Source of the DNA: Salinivirgaceae bacterium
Lineage (GTDB): Bacteria > Bacteroidota > Bacteroidia > Bacteroidales > SZUA-534
DNA: 64,000 nucleotides
Reading direction: 5' to 3'
NCBI GenBank assembly: GCA_017557785.1
Contig: JAFYYA010000086.1
Coordinates: 85,270 to 149,269, forward strand
In this document: one piece after another, positions 1 through 8,279 of the stretch
How the letters are laid out: each line of letters begins with the position of its first letter
Numbering within the stretch: position 1 is the stretch's first letter
Position numbers and translations under genes: made by a program
The notes under the pieces: model-generated
What the model saw: the letters and a program-made list of their open reading frames with translations, nothing else
The model's database searches: none
What the model was told of the DNA's origin: nothing

Positions 1-83
1 AGAAAATTACAATTATTGGCTGATTGTTTCCATTATTGCAAGCAAAAAAATGCCGCCGTGGTTTTTTATTAGAAAAATGTGTG

Positions 84-91
84 TATATTTG
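84..91 (+). promoter_or_regulatory. Bacteroidota -7 promoter element for tRNA-Glu/rpsT
   Basis: The 8-mer TATATTTG matches the Bacteroidota sigma-ABfr -7 consensus TAnnTTTG exactly. The region about 20 bases upstream is T-rich but has no clean TTTG -33 box. Transcription should start near base 98 and run through tRNA-Glu into rpsT. Confidence 0.6.
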
Positions 92-135
92 CACCGCTAA
101 AATTCAAAGGGATTTAGCAAGTTCTTTTTTTTAAT

Positions 136-207
136 GGTCGGTTCATCTAAGGGTTAGGATTCAAGATTTTCATTCTTGCCATAGGGGTTCGAATCCCCTA
201 CCGACTA
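136..207 (+). tRNA. tRNA-Glu (anticodon UUC)
   Basis: A complete 72-nt cloverleaf is visible. The acceptor stem GGTCGGT pairs with ACCGACT, with one G-U at the outermost pair. The anticodon stem CAAGA/TCTTG encloses the 7-base loop TTTTCAT, giving anticodon TTC. The T-arm is GGGG-TTCGAAT-CCCC. The discriminator is A207 and CCA is not encoded. It lies 25 bases before rpsT and probably shares its transcript. Confidence 0.97.
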
Positions 208-232
208 CAGAATTTTTTAAAATATTAAAACA

Positions 233-487
233 ATGGCAAATCATAAGTCATCAGAGAAAAGGATTCGTCAGACTGAGACACGTAACGAACACAATAGGTA
301 TTATGCAAAGACAGCTCGTAATGCTGTCCGCGATTTGCGCGCAACAACTGTTAAAGCCGATGCAGAAGCAATGCTTCCGAAGGTAACAGCCATGCTCGAC
401 AAACTTGCAAAGAATAATATCATTCACAAGAACAAAGCCTCTAACTTGAAATCAAGCTTGGCTTTGCACGTGAACGCATTGGCATAA
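233..487 (+). CDS. rpsT: 30S ribosomal protein S20
   Basis: This is the 84-residue bS20 protein, which binds 16S rRNA helices 9 and 44 early in small-subunit assembly. The N-terminus [18 protein letters not shown] and the closing [13 protein letters not shown] stretch are typical of the family, and the length is normal. It is basic and entirely helical in prediction. It sits directly downstream of tRNA-Glu and is closed by a hairpin terminator, so the two form a small stable-RNA/r-protein unit. The ATG at 233 is the only sensible start. Confidence 0.97.
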   Translation: MANHKSSEKRIRQTETRNEHNRYYAKTARNAVRDLRATTVKADAEAMLPKVTAMLDKLAKNNIIHKNKASNLKSSLALHVNALA

Positions 488-510
488 GCCTAATTATAAA
501 ACGATAAAAG

Positions 511-545
511 AGCCTCTCGTCGTACAACGGGGGGCTTTTGTTGTT
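511..545 (+). terminator. Rho-independent terminator after rpsT
   Basis: AGCCTCTCGT (511-520) pairs with ACGGGGGGCT (527-536), a 10-bp stem with two G-U pairs and a 6-base loop, followed by TTTGTTGTTT. It lies 23 bases past the rpsT stop. Confidence 0.8.
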
Positions 546-626
546 TACGGTGGATAAGATCGATTTTGCGAATACGATAATTGTAACATATTCATTTTCA
601 ATTCTTCAACTTTAAATTCGAAATCA

Positions 627-1079
627 ATGAAACGCTTGCTTTTTATCTTGGCATGTTGTGTTGCCATCGCCGGTTGCAAATCATCATCGAACACCTCAAA
701 AGTGTCTGAACCTAAAGGTCAAAGTTCGGCAACAACGGCTGCAGCACCCAAAAAGAAATCGAAAGTTGAAGATTTCGACAAATTCTATGATCGTTTCCAT
801 GCCGACAGTGCATTCCAAATGTCACGCATCAAATTTCCGCTTAAAGGTGCCAGCACAAACCTTGACAAATCAACATCGTGGACACCGCAAAATTGGCAGA
901 TGCTTCGCACTCGCATTTACGATGTCGACAAAAACCAGTATAAAGTGAAATATTCAAAAACCGAAACATCGTTCACTCAGAAGGTGTGGGTTGATGGCGC
1001 CGGCTTCAGCAACGAATGTCGCTTTGAACTCGTTAATGGCAAATGGTTTTTGGTTTATATGAGCGACGAGAATATGTGA
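627..1079 (+). CDS. Small lipoprotein, DUF4348-like
   Basis: This is a 150-residue protein with a lipoprotein signal. A short basic start (MKR) and hydrophobic core lead to the lipobox AIAGC, so Cys17 should be lipidated. A Ser/Ala/Lys-rich linker of about 35 residues follows. The folded part begins near residue 50 with DFDKFYDRFHADSAFQMSRI. The FxxFYxxFxxDxxFQxSRIxFPL pattern resembles the DUF4348 family of Bacteroidales lipoproteins, as I recall it. That family has no known function. The gene is monocistronic, between the rpsT terminator and a bidirectional terminator shared with lysA. Confidence 0.8.
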   Translation: MKRLLFILACCVAIAGCKSSSNTSKVSEPKGQSSATTAAAPKKKSKVEDFDKFYDRFHADSAFQMSRIKFPLKGASTNLDKSTSWTPQNWQMLRTRIYDVDKNQYKVKYSKTETSFTQKVWVDGAGFSNECRFELVNGKWFLVYMSDENM

Positions 1080-1100
1080 TTGGTAAATTGTAGCAAACAA

Positions 1101-1135
1101 AAACGGCAACCATTTGGCTGCCGTTTTTTGTTGCT
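1101..1135. terminator. Bidirectional terminator between the lipoprotein gene and lysA
   Basis: AAACGGCAACC (1101-1111) pairs with GGCTGCCGTTT (1116-1126) except for one A-C mismatch. T-runs flank it on the plus strand, and A-runs upstream serve the minus strand, so it can close both convergent genes. Confidence 0.8.
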
Positions 1136-1149
1136 ATCTAAAAACTGAA

Positions 1150-2292
1150 TTACTTCGAAAAATACCCCTTCACCAAAGTCCTCAAGTTGTAGGTCGAAGC
1201 CATTGCCTCGCCATAAGCGCCAGCGGAACGGATGGCCAGAAGGTCGCCGCGGTGGCAGCCTGCAAGGTCGATTGATTTTGCAAAGCAGTCCGATGACTCG
1301 CAGATTGGTCCCACAACATCGTACTTCTCTTCAGGCTCTGTGCTGCTGATGTTTTCAATCTTGTGCACAGCCTGATACAGCGCCGGACGGATAAGTTCGG
1401 TGAAACCTGCGTCAACAATTGCAAACTTCTTGTTGGTGCCGTTCTTCACATACAACACTTTGGTAATCAGGCTGCCGCATTGTGCCACAAGCGCGCGGCC
1501 CAATTCAAAGTGCAGTTGCTGTTTCGGGCGCAGTTTAAGCGTCTCGGCAAACACTTTGAAATATTCCTCAAATGTCGGAACAGGCTGTTTGTCGGGTTGC
1601 TCGTAGTTGACACCCAAGCCGCCGCCCACGTTGATGTGGTCAACAATGATGTTGCGGGCGTAGAACCATTCCTGAATCTCGTTCACGCGAATGCAAAGAT
1701 TTCTAAAATCTTGCATATCAAGAATCTGCGACCCAATATGGAAGTGCAGACCGATGAGCTCGATGTTCTTTGTTTGTTCCAAAACCTTAAGCACATCGTC
1801 CAAAGCCCACATATTGATGCCGAATTTGTTCTCTTCCAGGCCGGTAGTGATGTAATGGTGTGTCGAAGCGTGCACGTTCGGGTTGATTCGCAATGCGATG
1901 TGCGCTTTCTTGCCCATTTGTCCGGCAATCTGATTGATGACCTCAATCTCGGGAATCGATTCGCAGTTGAAGCAGAAAATATTGTTTTCCAATCCAATCT
2001 GAATCTCTTCGTCGCTCTTTCCGACACCGGCAAAGGCAATTTTTTCGGGTGCAATTCCGGCGGCAATGCTCTGCAGAATCTCGTTGCCGCTCACGCAGTC
2101 GGTGCCCAGACCGGCCTCACGCATACGGCGCAGAATCTCGATGTTGCCGTTGGCCTTCACGGCGTAGTGGATGTGGTAACCGTACTTGTCGGCCAGCGAT
2201 TTCACTGTTTTCAGCGTTTGGTCGAGCAGTTGCGAGTCGTACCAGTAGAACGGTGTTTTCAGTCCGTCGAATTGTTTCAAATCGAAATTCAT
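1150..2292 (-). CDS. lysA: Diaminopimelate decarboxylase
   Basis: LysA is a PLP-dependent fold-type III enzyme that converts meso-diaminopimelate to L-lysine and CO2, the last step of lysine synthesis. The protein has 380 residues, slightly short but within the Bacteroidota range. HYAVKANGN (about residues 42-50) holds the PLP Schiff-base lysine. HFHIGSQI, the GGGLGVNY glycine loop and the CESSDCF motif of the active site are all present. The stop of the upstream lysC lies 6 bases before the ATG, so the two are one operon. The C-terminus GAYGEAMASTYN is characteristic. Confidence 0.96.
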   Translation of the reverse strand: MNFDLKQFDGLKTPFYWYDSQLLDQTLKTVKSLADKYGYHIHYAVKANGNIEILRRMREAGLGTDCVSGNEILQSIAAGIAPEKIAFAGVGKSDEEIQIGLENNIFCFNCESIPEIEVINQIAGQMGKKAHIALRINPNVHASTHHYITTGLEENKFGINMWALDDVLKVLEQTKNIELIGLHFHIGSQILDMQDFRNLCIRVNEIQEWFYARNIIVDHINVGGGLGVNYEQPDKQPVPTFEEYFKVFAETLKLRPKQQLHFELGRALVAQCGSLITKVLYVKNGTNKKFAIVDAGFTELIRPALYQAVHKIENISSTEPEEKYDVVGPICESSDCFAKSIDLAGCHRGDLLAIRSAGAYGEAMASTYNLRTLVKGYFSK

Positions 2293-2298
2293 AGCGGA

Positions 2299-3648
2299 TT
2301 ATTTTTCGTCGGTGAAGATATTGTGACTCAAACTGTTAAGTGCCTGACTTTTGTATTCCGATTTCACAAGAACCGATACGTTGAAGTTGCTGCCGCCGTA
2401 CGAAATCATTCTGATAGGAATGTCGTTCAAGGCCGACAGAATTGTTCCGCCGAAGCCCTTTGAATTCGAGTGCAAATCACCTACAACACAGATGATTACA
2501 TAATCGCCTTCGGCCTCGACAGTGCCGTATTTGTGAAGTTCGTTCACAATCGGCTCAAGGTTTTTGGTGTTGTCGATGGTTACCGAAACGCCAACTTCCG
2601 AAGTGGTAATCATATCGATTGAAGTCTCGTAAGTCTCGAAAATCTCGAAAACTTTGCGCAGGAATCCGTGCGCCATAAGCATACGGTCGCTCTTGATTTT
2701 GATGGCAGTGATGCCGTCTTTGGCAGCGATGGCGCGGATTGGCACTTTTGGCACGTCCTTCTTGATTATTGTGCCCAAGGCCGACGGTTCCATTGTGTTT
2801 TTGATGCGCACCGGAATGTTGGCCAGTTTGGCGGGCATTACGCAGGTCGGGTGCAGAATCTTGGCACCGAAATAGGCCAGTTCGGCAGCCTCGTCGAACG
2901 AAAGTTCGGGAATCGAGTGGGTGTGCTCAACAACGCGCGGGTCGTTGGTGTGCATACCGTCGATGTCGGTCCAGATGATGATTTCCTCGGCATTCACGGC
3001 CGCACCGATAATCGAAGCCGAATAGTCGGAACCGCCACGCTGCAGGTTGTCGATATTACCCATTGCGTTGCGGCAGATAAATCCTTGAGTTATAATCAGG
3101 TAGTAGTCGCCGCATTGTTTCAGTTCGCGTTGCAGATTCTCACGGATATAGTAGTCGTCAGGCTCGCCGCTCTTGTCGATACGCATAAAGTTGAGCGCCG
3201 AAATCAGTTGCGACTGACGGCCGGTTTCCTGCAAGTGGTAATTCATTAAGGCTGTTGAGATTAACTCGCCTTGTGCAAGAATTTCCTTTTCCTCGAACAT
3301 TGTGAACATATCGCGGGCGAACGAGCGAATGTGGCTGAAGTGACTTTTTATCAATTCAATACCCAACTCTTTGTATTTCTGCGTTGTAAACAATTCGTCA
3401 ACCACTCCGAAGTATTTTTGCTCCAGTTGGCTGATTTTTTCGTTTGCGCCGTCGAAGTTCTTCTTATACAGATAACTTGCAATCTCAACCAATGCGTTTG
3501 TAGTGCCCGACATAGCCGACAGCACAACAATTTTCGGTTTTCCGTCGTCGATAAGACGGGCGACTTCTCTGATGCGTTCGGGCGAACCAACCGAGGTTCC
3601 GCCAAATTTCATTACTTGCACGATACTTTCGTTTTTTAAGGTTATCAA
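2299..3648 (-). CDS. lysC: Aspartate kinase (aspartokinase III type)
   Basis: Aspartokinase phosphorylates L-aspartate at the head of the lysine, threonine and methionine pathway. The 449-residue protein has the amino-acid-kinase signature KFGGTSVGSPE near residue 14, the GGSDYSA nucleotide loop and a TDIDGMHTNDPR substrate segment. Two ACT regulatory domains fill the last 150 residues (one includes MITTSEVGVSVTIDN). It is monofunctional, with no homoserine dehydrogenase fusion. The start at 3648 (MITLKNES) is taken because it keeps the beta-strand before KFGGTS; an internal ATG at 3612 would leave only M before KFGGTS. A terminator-like hairpin lies immediately upstream of the ATG. Confidence 0.94.
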   Translation of the reverse strand: MITLKNESIVQVMKFGGTSVGSPERIREVARLIDDGKPKIVVLSAMSGTTNALVEIASYLYKKNFDGANEKISQLEQKYFGVVDELFTTQKYKELGIELIKSHFSHIRSFARDMFTMFEEKEILAQGELISTALMNYHLQETGRQSQLISALNFMRIDKSGEPDDYYIRENLQRELKQCGDYYLIITQGFICRNAMGNIDNLQRGGSDYSASIIGAAVNAEEIIIWTDIDGMHTNDPRVVEHTHSIPELSFDEAAELAYFGAKILHPTCVMPAKLANIPVRIKNTMEPSALGTIIKKDVPKVPIRAIAAKDGITAIKIKSDRMLMAHGFLRKVFEIFETYETSIDMITTSEVGVSVTIDNTKNLEPIVNELHKYGTVEAEGDYVIICVVGDLHSNSKGFGGTILSALNDIPIRMISYGGSNFNVSVLVKSEYKSQALNSLSHNIFTDEK

Positions 3649-3650
3649 AT

Positions 3651-3752
3651 AAAAAAGCCGGGCGACTCGGTGTCCCCAACTTTCAATCTTTCAGTCTGAT
3701 AAACCGCGCCTGACGCCTTGTGCGCCAACGATTTTCAGTGTGCGCAAAGATA
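3651..3752 (-). promoter_or_regulatory. lysC promoter and short leader with terminator-like hairpin
   Basis: On the minus strand TATCTTTG (plus bases 3745-3752) is an exact TAnnTTTG -7 element. It predicts a leader of about 90 nt. Near the leader's end GGGGAC pairs with GTCGCCC (one bulged G) across the loop ACCGA, followed by GGCTTTTTT at 3651-3659, directly before the lysC ATG. That resembles a factor-independent terminator used as an attenuator. I recognise no lysine riboswitch or leader peptide. The promoter element is well supported; attenuation is inference. Confidence 0.45.
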
Positions 3753-3871
3753 TTGGTTTTGCTATTATATATGGTGCGTGGGCGGATTTTACGAATTTCA
3801 CTTACTGAATTAATTGTCGGTTATTTGATGGATTGAAATCTTCTACATTTTCTGACTCTATGATTTGGCAT

Positions 3872-3910
3872 AAAAAAACAGGGAACGGAAAAAACCGCAC
3901 CCTGTTTTAT
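3872..3910 (-). terminator. Terminator after the carboxylesterase gene
   Basis: AAAACAGGG (3875-3883) pairs perfectly with CCCTGTTTT (3900-3908), with an inner CGG/CCG helix. Read on the minus strand it ends in a T-run, as expected for the gene ending at 3926. Confidence 0.85.
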
Positions 3911-3925
3911 TTATTGTTTTGTCTT

Positions 3926-5419
3926 TTAGCGAGTTCTTTGCTCTGCTTTCAGCGGCTCGCCCAGTGATGAATCTTCAGCATCTTGCTCATTGAGTTTGAA
4001 GACCATGAATTGACCGTTTTCAGCAGTGTATGGTTTCCAATCGCCGCCGTTGGCACCGTTGGGGTCGCTGTATTTTGCAAAGTTGCTCCATGCGGTGAGC
4101 ATTTTCTCCGACAGGTCCCAGTCGCCTTGTGTCCAAGGACGCCAGCAGTGCTTGAGCGATTTGAATACAAACCACAAATCCGACGAGTGGAACGCGCCTT
4201 TCAGATAATCCTGCGGATGGCTGCCGTCGTCGGGCAGGGGACGGGCAAATTGATAAGCCCATGCTTTGTTGCCAACTTCCTGACGGTTAAGGCAGAAATC
4301 GGTAATCTGACCAGCCATATTGCCTGCATCGTTGAGCGTGAAACCAATCATATAAGGTACGTCGGCCAACGAGCCGTCGAGACAGGCGTCGTCGAACGAT
4401 TTTGGCAGCACATATCCGTCGATGTACGGTGTGATTGGGCCTGCGGTCAGGCAACTGCGCTTGCCAGTAACCCGCGCGTACAAGGCGCCCAGGGCGTATA
4501 TTTCTTCGGTCGATGCCGAACGCAACTGTTTCAAAGTCTTCAGATTAGCCCAGTCGCAGACTTCTTTAATTTGTTCTTCGGCTTGAGCAAGTGTGAGTTG
4601 GCTTTGACGGAAGAAGGCGGGAATTCGGGCCAGTTCTTCTTCGGTGAGCGGCTTCTGCAGTCCGCTTGCGCTCATTATCACAGCCTTGTTGAACAGCCCT
4701 TTGGTGAGTGGCGATGCCGAAAGGAATTTGGTGCTGCGGCCGCCTGCGCTCTGTCCGAAAATCATTACGTTGTCGGGGTCGCCGCCAAACTGCGCGATGT
4801 TTTTCTTAACCCATTTCATAACTTCAATTTGGTCCAGAGTGCCCCAGTTGCCAGTGGCGTGCTCGGGGTCTTCGGCCGATATTTCGGGGTGGGCGAAGAA
4901 TCCGAACGGTCCCACGCGGTAGTTGAACGTTACCAGAACCACGTCTTTAGCGGCCCATTCCTGACCGTCGAATTCAGGTTCCGAGCCCCAGCCTTCGCGC
5001 AGTCCGCCGCCGAAAATCCAGATGGCCACGGGCAGTTTCTTTTCAGGCTGCGCCGATGCTTTGGTGTAGACGTTCAGATAAAGGCAGTCTTCGCTGTAGG
5101 CCTTCTCTTCGCCGTAGCCCCACTCGGTGGTGTATCCGCCGTCGTAGTGAGCGGCTTGGAAAGCAGGATGGCCGAATTGGTCGCAGACCTTGACGCCCTG
5201 CCATGGCACAACAGGCTGCGGAGCGCGCCAGCGGTTCTCGCCAGTCGGCGGTGCGGCATAGGGGATTCCCTTGTAAACCACAACACCCTTAATATCGGTG
5301 TTAACGCCCTGAACCTGACCGCCTTCAATAGTCAGCACGGGGTTTGTGTTGGTGCTGTTTTGTGTCGAGCACGACATCAGCATTGCAACACTGCAAGCAA
5401 GTGTGAAAATCTTTCTCAT
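3926..5419 (-). CDS. Type-B carboxylesterase lipoprotein
   Basis: This is a 497-residue alpha/beta hydrolase of the carboxylesterase type-B family. A lipoprotein signal with lipobox LMSCS puts it on the periplasmic or outer-membrane face. The EDCLYLNVY motif (about residues 110-118) is the family signature. FGQSAGG carries the GxSxG nucleophile serine, and FHSSDLWFVF matches the region of the catalytic histidine. The acidic triad member is probably in the segment before PYMIGFTLNDAG. The substrate cannot be read from sequence; acetyl or feruloyl esters of plant glycans are possible. The gene is monocistronic with its own terminator. GC-rich wobble positions create a full-length antisense open frame, which I do not regard as a gene. 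Confidence 0.9.
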   Translation of the reverse strand: MRKIFTLACSVAMLMSCSTQNSTNTNPVLTIEGGQVQGVNTDIKGVVVYKGIPYAAPPTGENRWRAPQPVVPWQGVKVCDQFGHPAFQAAHYDGGYTTEWGYGEEKAYSEDCLYLNVYTKASAQPEKKLPVAIWIFGGGLREGWGSEPEFDGQEWAAKDVVLVTFNYRVGPFGFFAHPEISAEDPEHATGNWGTLDQIEVMKWVKKNIAQFGGDPDNVMIFGQSAGGRSTKFLSASPLTKGLFNKAVIMSASGLQKPLTEEELARIPAFFRQSQLTLAQAEEQIKEVCDWANLKTLKQLRSASTEEIYALGALYARVTGKRSCLTAGPITPYIDGYVLPKSFDDACLDGSLADVPYMIGFTLNDAGNMAGQITDFCLNRQEVGNKAWAYQFARPLPDDGSHPQDYLKGAFHSSDLWFVFKSLKHCWRPWTQGDWDLSEKMLTAWSNFAKYSDPNGANGGDWKPYTAENGQFMVFKLNEQDAEDSSLGEPLKAEQRTR

Positions 5420-5494
5420 ATAAAAAGTTTTAGTTCAAAATTTTTTGATGCACCGAAGGTAATTGATTTTTGGTAATTGATGTTTTTTAATCTC

Positions 5495-5502
5495 TATTTT
5501 TG
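5495..5502 (+). promoter_or_regulatory. Promoter for the GNAT acetyltransferase
   Basis: TATTTTTG matches TAnnTTTG. A TTTG at 5469-5472 lies 22 bases upstream, within the known -33 spacing range. The predicted leader is about 65 nt. Confidence 0.5.
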
Positions 5503-5569
5503 CCCCGCAAAGCACTTATAACTTAAAACTCAAAAACTTACAACGTCCCAACTTAAAACCTATAACTTC

Positions 5570-6040
5570 ATGACCACCATTCGACCCCTGAAGGACAGTG
5601 AGTTACCGCTTCTCAACGATTTTCTCTATTTGGCCATTTTCGTGCCCGAAGGCGTACAAGCGCCACCGCGCGAGATTATCAATCTGCCCGAACTGCGTGT
5701 TTATGTCGATGATTTCGGGTCGCAGCCCGACGACCATTGCCTTGTGGCCGAAACCGACGGTGCGGTTGTGGGTGCGGTGTGGGTGCGCGATATGCCCGAT
5801 TTTGGCCACGTTGCTGATGGCGTGCCGTCGTTTGCCATTTCGGTCAGGCCCGAATATCGCGGAAGCGGCATTGGCACAAACTTGATGCGCTCAATGCTAG
5901 ACCATCTGCGGCAGCGTGGCTACAAAAAAGCGTCATTATCAGTTCAGAAAGCCAACTATGCCGCACGGATGTACCAGAAATTGGGCTTCCGCACCACCGG
6001 AGAGAACGACGAAGAATATATAATGGTGTATGAGTTTTAG
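5570..6040 (+). CDS. GNAT family N-acetyltransferase
   Basis: This 156-residue single-domain protein transfers an acetyl group from acetyl-CoA to an unidentified amine. Motif A, VRPEYRGSGIGTNLMRSML (about residues 92-110), contains the RxxGxG acetyl-CoA pyrophosphate loop. Motif B, ANYAARMYQKLGFRTTGEN, is the usual C-terminal Y-x-K-x-GF signature. The first 60 residues carry an FVPEG.APPRE segment seen in several Bacteroidales acetyltransferases. No neighbour indicates the substrate. The ATG at 5570 fits the start of the beta-1 strand (TTIRPLKDSE). Confidence 0.9.
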   Translation: MTTIRPLKDSELPLLNDFLYLAIFVPEGVQAPPREIINLPELRVYVDDFGSQPDDHCLVAETDGAVVGAVWVRDMPDFGHVADGVPSFAISVRPEYRGSGIGTNLMRSMLDHLRQRGYKKASLSVQKANYAARMYQKLGFRTTGENDEEYIMVYEF

Positions 6041-6102
6041 CGGCAGATGCTTTCGTGAGCCGCAGGCGTTCAGTTTTTTGTTTAGCAGCACCAATAATTT
6101 TA

Positions 6103-6110
6103 TATATTTG
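6103..6110 (+). promoter_or_regulatory. Promoter for the 399-residue secreted protein
   Basis: TATATTTG is an exact -7 element with TTTG at 6077-6080 as a -33 candidate (spacer 22). The start codon follows 26 bases later, so the leader is short. Confidence 0.65.
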
Positions 6111-6136
6111 CACCCGATTTTTTAGAAAAATAGTCT

Positions 6137-7336
6137 ATGAAAGGAGCAAAACCAATAATGTTATTGTCAGCAACGTTATTGACAATTAGCGCATTAGCAC
6201 AGCAAGGCGTATTCTATTACGTTAACACAAACGCCGAACTCATCAATTCGAAAACAACTGATGTCGTATTGAACGACAACGGAATGGTGATTCTGAACGA
6301 GTGTTCCGATGCGAAATATGAGAAACCGGCGGTTCAACTTATCGAATTGAACAAAAGTTTCATAAAGACATCTGAGAACATTGTTGCGGTTAATAACTTG
6401 CATAGTGTCAGTACAATCGCCAAATACTCGAATGGCAACTACGGCATTTTTGCAAACGCCAATGAGTCACCTGTAAAATTGAACGTATCAGGCAGTTATA
6501 AGGAACTTAACCAAACACCACTTGCTGACCAGAAGGACCAGACCATTGTGGGAAAGGTTATAGTTGACAAACAAATTTTGGTTGTTTCAACCTTGTCGGC
6601 CAGCAAAGACAAATATGCTATTGTGCTTAGCAGTTTCGATGCCGCAACAGGCGATAAGCAATGGAGCAAGATTGTTTCGAGCGAGACCAACGAGTCGGCC
6701 GATGCCATTGTTGGCGACAACGCAGGTAGCGTGGTTGTTCTGGGCCGGAAATACAACGATAACGCAACAGAGTACATTCCAATACTTTACAAACTTGATA
6801 CTAAGGGCGGAATTGTATGGAAAAAAAGCGGTGTTGACATGCCGTCAAATTTCTATTCACAAAGTCTGGCGGTTTCAGCCAATGGTGATATTTTCTATGC
6901 CTGCGGTTTGACTCAGCGTTCGGGCATGTTGCAGACCAAGTTGATTAAACTCGATGCCAACGGAAACACCAAACGCAACATCAACATCAACGAGTTCACC
7001 GGCAACGGCGTACTTAGCCTGTCATCGGGCAAGATTCTGCTTTATGGCTCGCGGTTCTATACTGATAGCAAGCAGGTCGTGACCAAAGGTGCATACGTCA
7101 TTCTCGATGCCGATTTGAATGAGTTGAACAACAAATCGTTGGGTGTTAACGACAAACCTGATTCTGATTTCAACTACAACACAACAAGTAGTTCCGATTT
7201 GCAGGCTGCTCTTGAACTTGAGTCGGGCAGCGTAGTTATGGTTGGAAAGGTTACAATGCCACAAGCAGGTAGTTCATCTGAGAAGCAGAACAACACAATA
7301 GTTGTCGTGGCTGATGCCTATGGCAATTACAAATAA
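6137..7336 (+). CDS. Secreted protein with propeller-like repeats, function unknown
   Basis: The 399-residue protein has a clear Sec signal (MKGAKPIMLL...ALAQ, cleavage near residue 22) and no lipobox. The body has repeated short strands such as AATGDKQWSKIVSS and LDTKGGIVWKKSG, spaced roughly 45-60 residues. These resemble PQQ-like or Kelch-like propeller blades in which a value (time, path, fact) is recorded per blade. No catalytic motif or sorting domain is visible. It is monocistronic with its own promoter and terminator. I do not recognise a named family. Confidence 0.75.
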   Translation: MKGAKPIMLLSATLLTISALAQQGVFYYVNTNAELINSKTTDVVLNDNGMVILNECSDAKYEKPAVQLIELNKSFIKTSENIVAVNNLHSVSTIAKYSNGNYGIFANANESPVKLNVSGSYKELNQTPLADQKDQTIVGKVIVDKQILVVSTLSASKDKYAIVLSSFDAATGDKQWSKIVSSETNESADAIVGDNAGSVVVLGRKYNDNATEYIPILYKLDTKGGIVWKKSGVDMPSNFYSQSLAVSANGDIFYACGLTQRSGMLQTKLIKLDANGNTKRNININEFTGNGVLSLSSGKILLYGSRFYTDSKQVVTKGAYVILDADLNELNNKSLGVNDKPDSDFNYNTTSSSDLQAALELESGSVVMVGKVTMPQAGSSSEKQNNTIVVVADAYGNYK

Positions 7337-7360
7337 TGCGGTTGTCGCATAAACTTACAA

Positions 7361-7391
7361 AAGACATTCTGGTAGCAGGATGTCTTTTTTT
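7361..7391 (+). terminator. Terminator after the 399-residue secreted protein
   Basis: AAGACATTCT (7361-7370) pairs with AGGATGTCTT (7377-7386), one G-U pair, 6-base loop, followed by a T-run. Confidence 0.88.
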
Positions 7392-7527
7392 GTGTGCGTA
7401 CGATAGATAGTAAGGAATGTATTTATGTATCGAAGTTGAGACTCAATCCCGCCTAAAAATGCATTTTGGGTCGTATATACATGCAAAAATGCCGTTTTTT
7501 TAGTGTATTTTTGGCTGCTTTTGGCCG

Positions 7528-7632
7528 CCGTTCGTTAAGTCAAACTTGCCGTTTATTTGCTAAACACTACCGTTTATTTGCTAAACACTACCGTTTATTA
7601 AGTCAAACCTACCGTTTGTTAAGTCACCCAGT
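7528..7632 (+). repeat. Five-unit 21-bp tandem repeat in an intergenic region
   Basis: Five consecutive 21-base units start with CCGTT. Units 2 and 3 (7549-7590) are identical. Units 1, 4 and 5 replace the centre TTTGCTAAACA with TTAAGTCAAAC or a close variant, so two unit types alternate. Because 21 is a multiple of three, one frame stays open and reads a repeated RLFAKHY heptapeptide. I treat that open frame as a by-product. The array lies in the 411-base gap between the upstream terminator and the YfiR-like gene; the rest of the gap shows only AT-rich sequence and a weak CACCTTTG (7663-7670) promoter-like element. Confidence 0.85.
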
Positions 7633-7747
7633 CTGGCTCTTTTTTTCTTAAATAATTCGTCTCACCTTTGTTTTATCAATTAAAGCACGAAAAATTGAAG
7701 TATTATATGTATTATTGTATCAATTTCTTTATTTAATCTTAATGCTT

Positions 7748-8257
7748 ATGAAGAAAGTTTATTTAATCGTTATTGGGTTGTTGTTTGTCATTCATAATGT
7801 GGCAAATGCTCAAGACGACAAGTTCAAGGCTCTCTTCATATACAACTTTACGAAGTATATGGAATGGCCTGAGGCGAAACGTTCTGGAGACTTTAAAATT
7901 GGTATTTTGGGTAATTCGCCAATTACCAATGAGTTGAAGGCCTTTACTGCAAAAAAGACCGTCGGTCAGCAGAAAATTGTGGTTGAGGAGATTATGGCAA
8001 TCGCCGATTGCTATAAGTACCACATTGTTTTTGTTCCGACAAAGGCGTCTTCAAATGTGGAGGAAATAGTACAAAGCGTTGCAAAGAAAGGCGTGCTTGT
8101 CGTTACTGACAAGCAAGGAATGGCAGCTGCGCTGTCAGGCATTAATTTTGTCAAAGATGATGGACAGCAGACTTTCGAAATTAGCGTCAAGCACATACAT
8201 GAGCAAGGCGTGAACGCAGGTAAGAGCTTACTGTCTTTGGGAATAGCAGTAGATTAG
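7748..8257 (+). CDS. YfiR-like (DUF4154) periplasmic protein
   Basis: A Sec signal peptide (MKKVYLIVIGLLFVIHNVANA) precedes a domain of about 150 residues. The start FKALFIYNFTKYMEWPE, the GILGN.PI segment and a final HIHEQGVNAGKSLLSLG match the YfiR/DUF4154 family. In Pseudomonas, YfiR is a periplasmic repressor of a diguanylate cyclase; the Bacteroidota members are uncharacterised and often sit beside TonB receptors. I chose the ATG at 7748 because it begins a normal signal peptide; the in-frame ATG at 7715 adds a second hydrophobic stretch. The receptor gene follows after 22 bases, so they are probably one transcript and one sensing or uptake unit. Confidence 0.85.
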   Translation: MKKVYLIVIGLLFVIHNVANAQDDKFKALFIYNFTKYMEWPEAKRSGDFKIGILGNSPITNELKAFTAKKTVGQQKIVVEEIMAIADCYKYHIVFVPTKASSNVEEIVQSVAKKGVLVVTDKQGMAAALSGINFVKDDGQQTFEISVKHIHEQGVNAGKSLLSLGIAVD

Positions 8258-8279
8258 TCGAACATTTAAAATAGTAATC

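Noticed and set aside
1363-2463. 366-codon open frame antisense to lysA and lysC
   Set aside because: It spans the junction of two clearly real genes on the other strand and shows no protein-like motif.
3655-3680. Minus-strand ACACCGAGTCG-like segment plus T-run resembling the 3' end of a Cas9 tracrRNA
   Set aside because: There is no cas gene, repeat array or anti-repeat; it is better explained as a leader hairpin of lysC.
3983-5476. 497-codon open frame antisense to the carboxylesterase
   Set aside because: It is a shadow of a well-supported esterase with GC-rich third positions; its translation has no domain, signal or family resemblance.
7528-7632. Direct repeats considered as a CRISPR array
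   Set aside because: The units are contiguous with no spacers between them.
7466-7651. 61-codon open frame through the 21-bp repeat array
   Set aside because: The frame stays open only because the repeat length is a multiple of three; there is no promoter and the product is a simple heptapeptide repeat.
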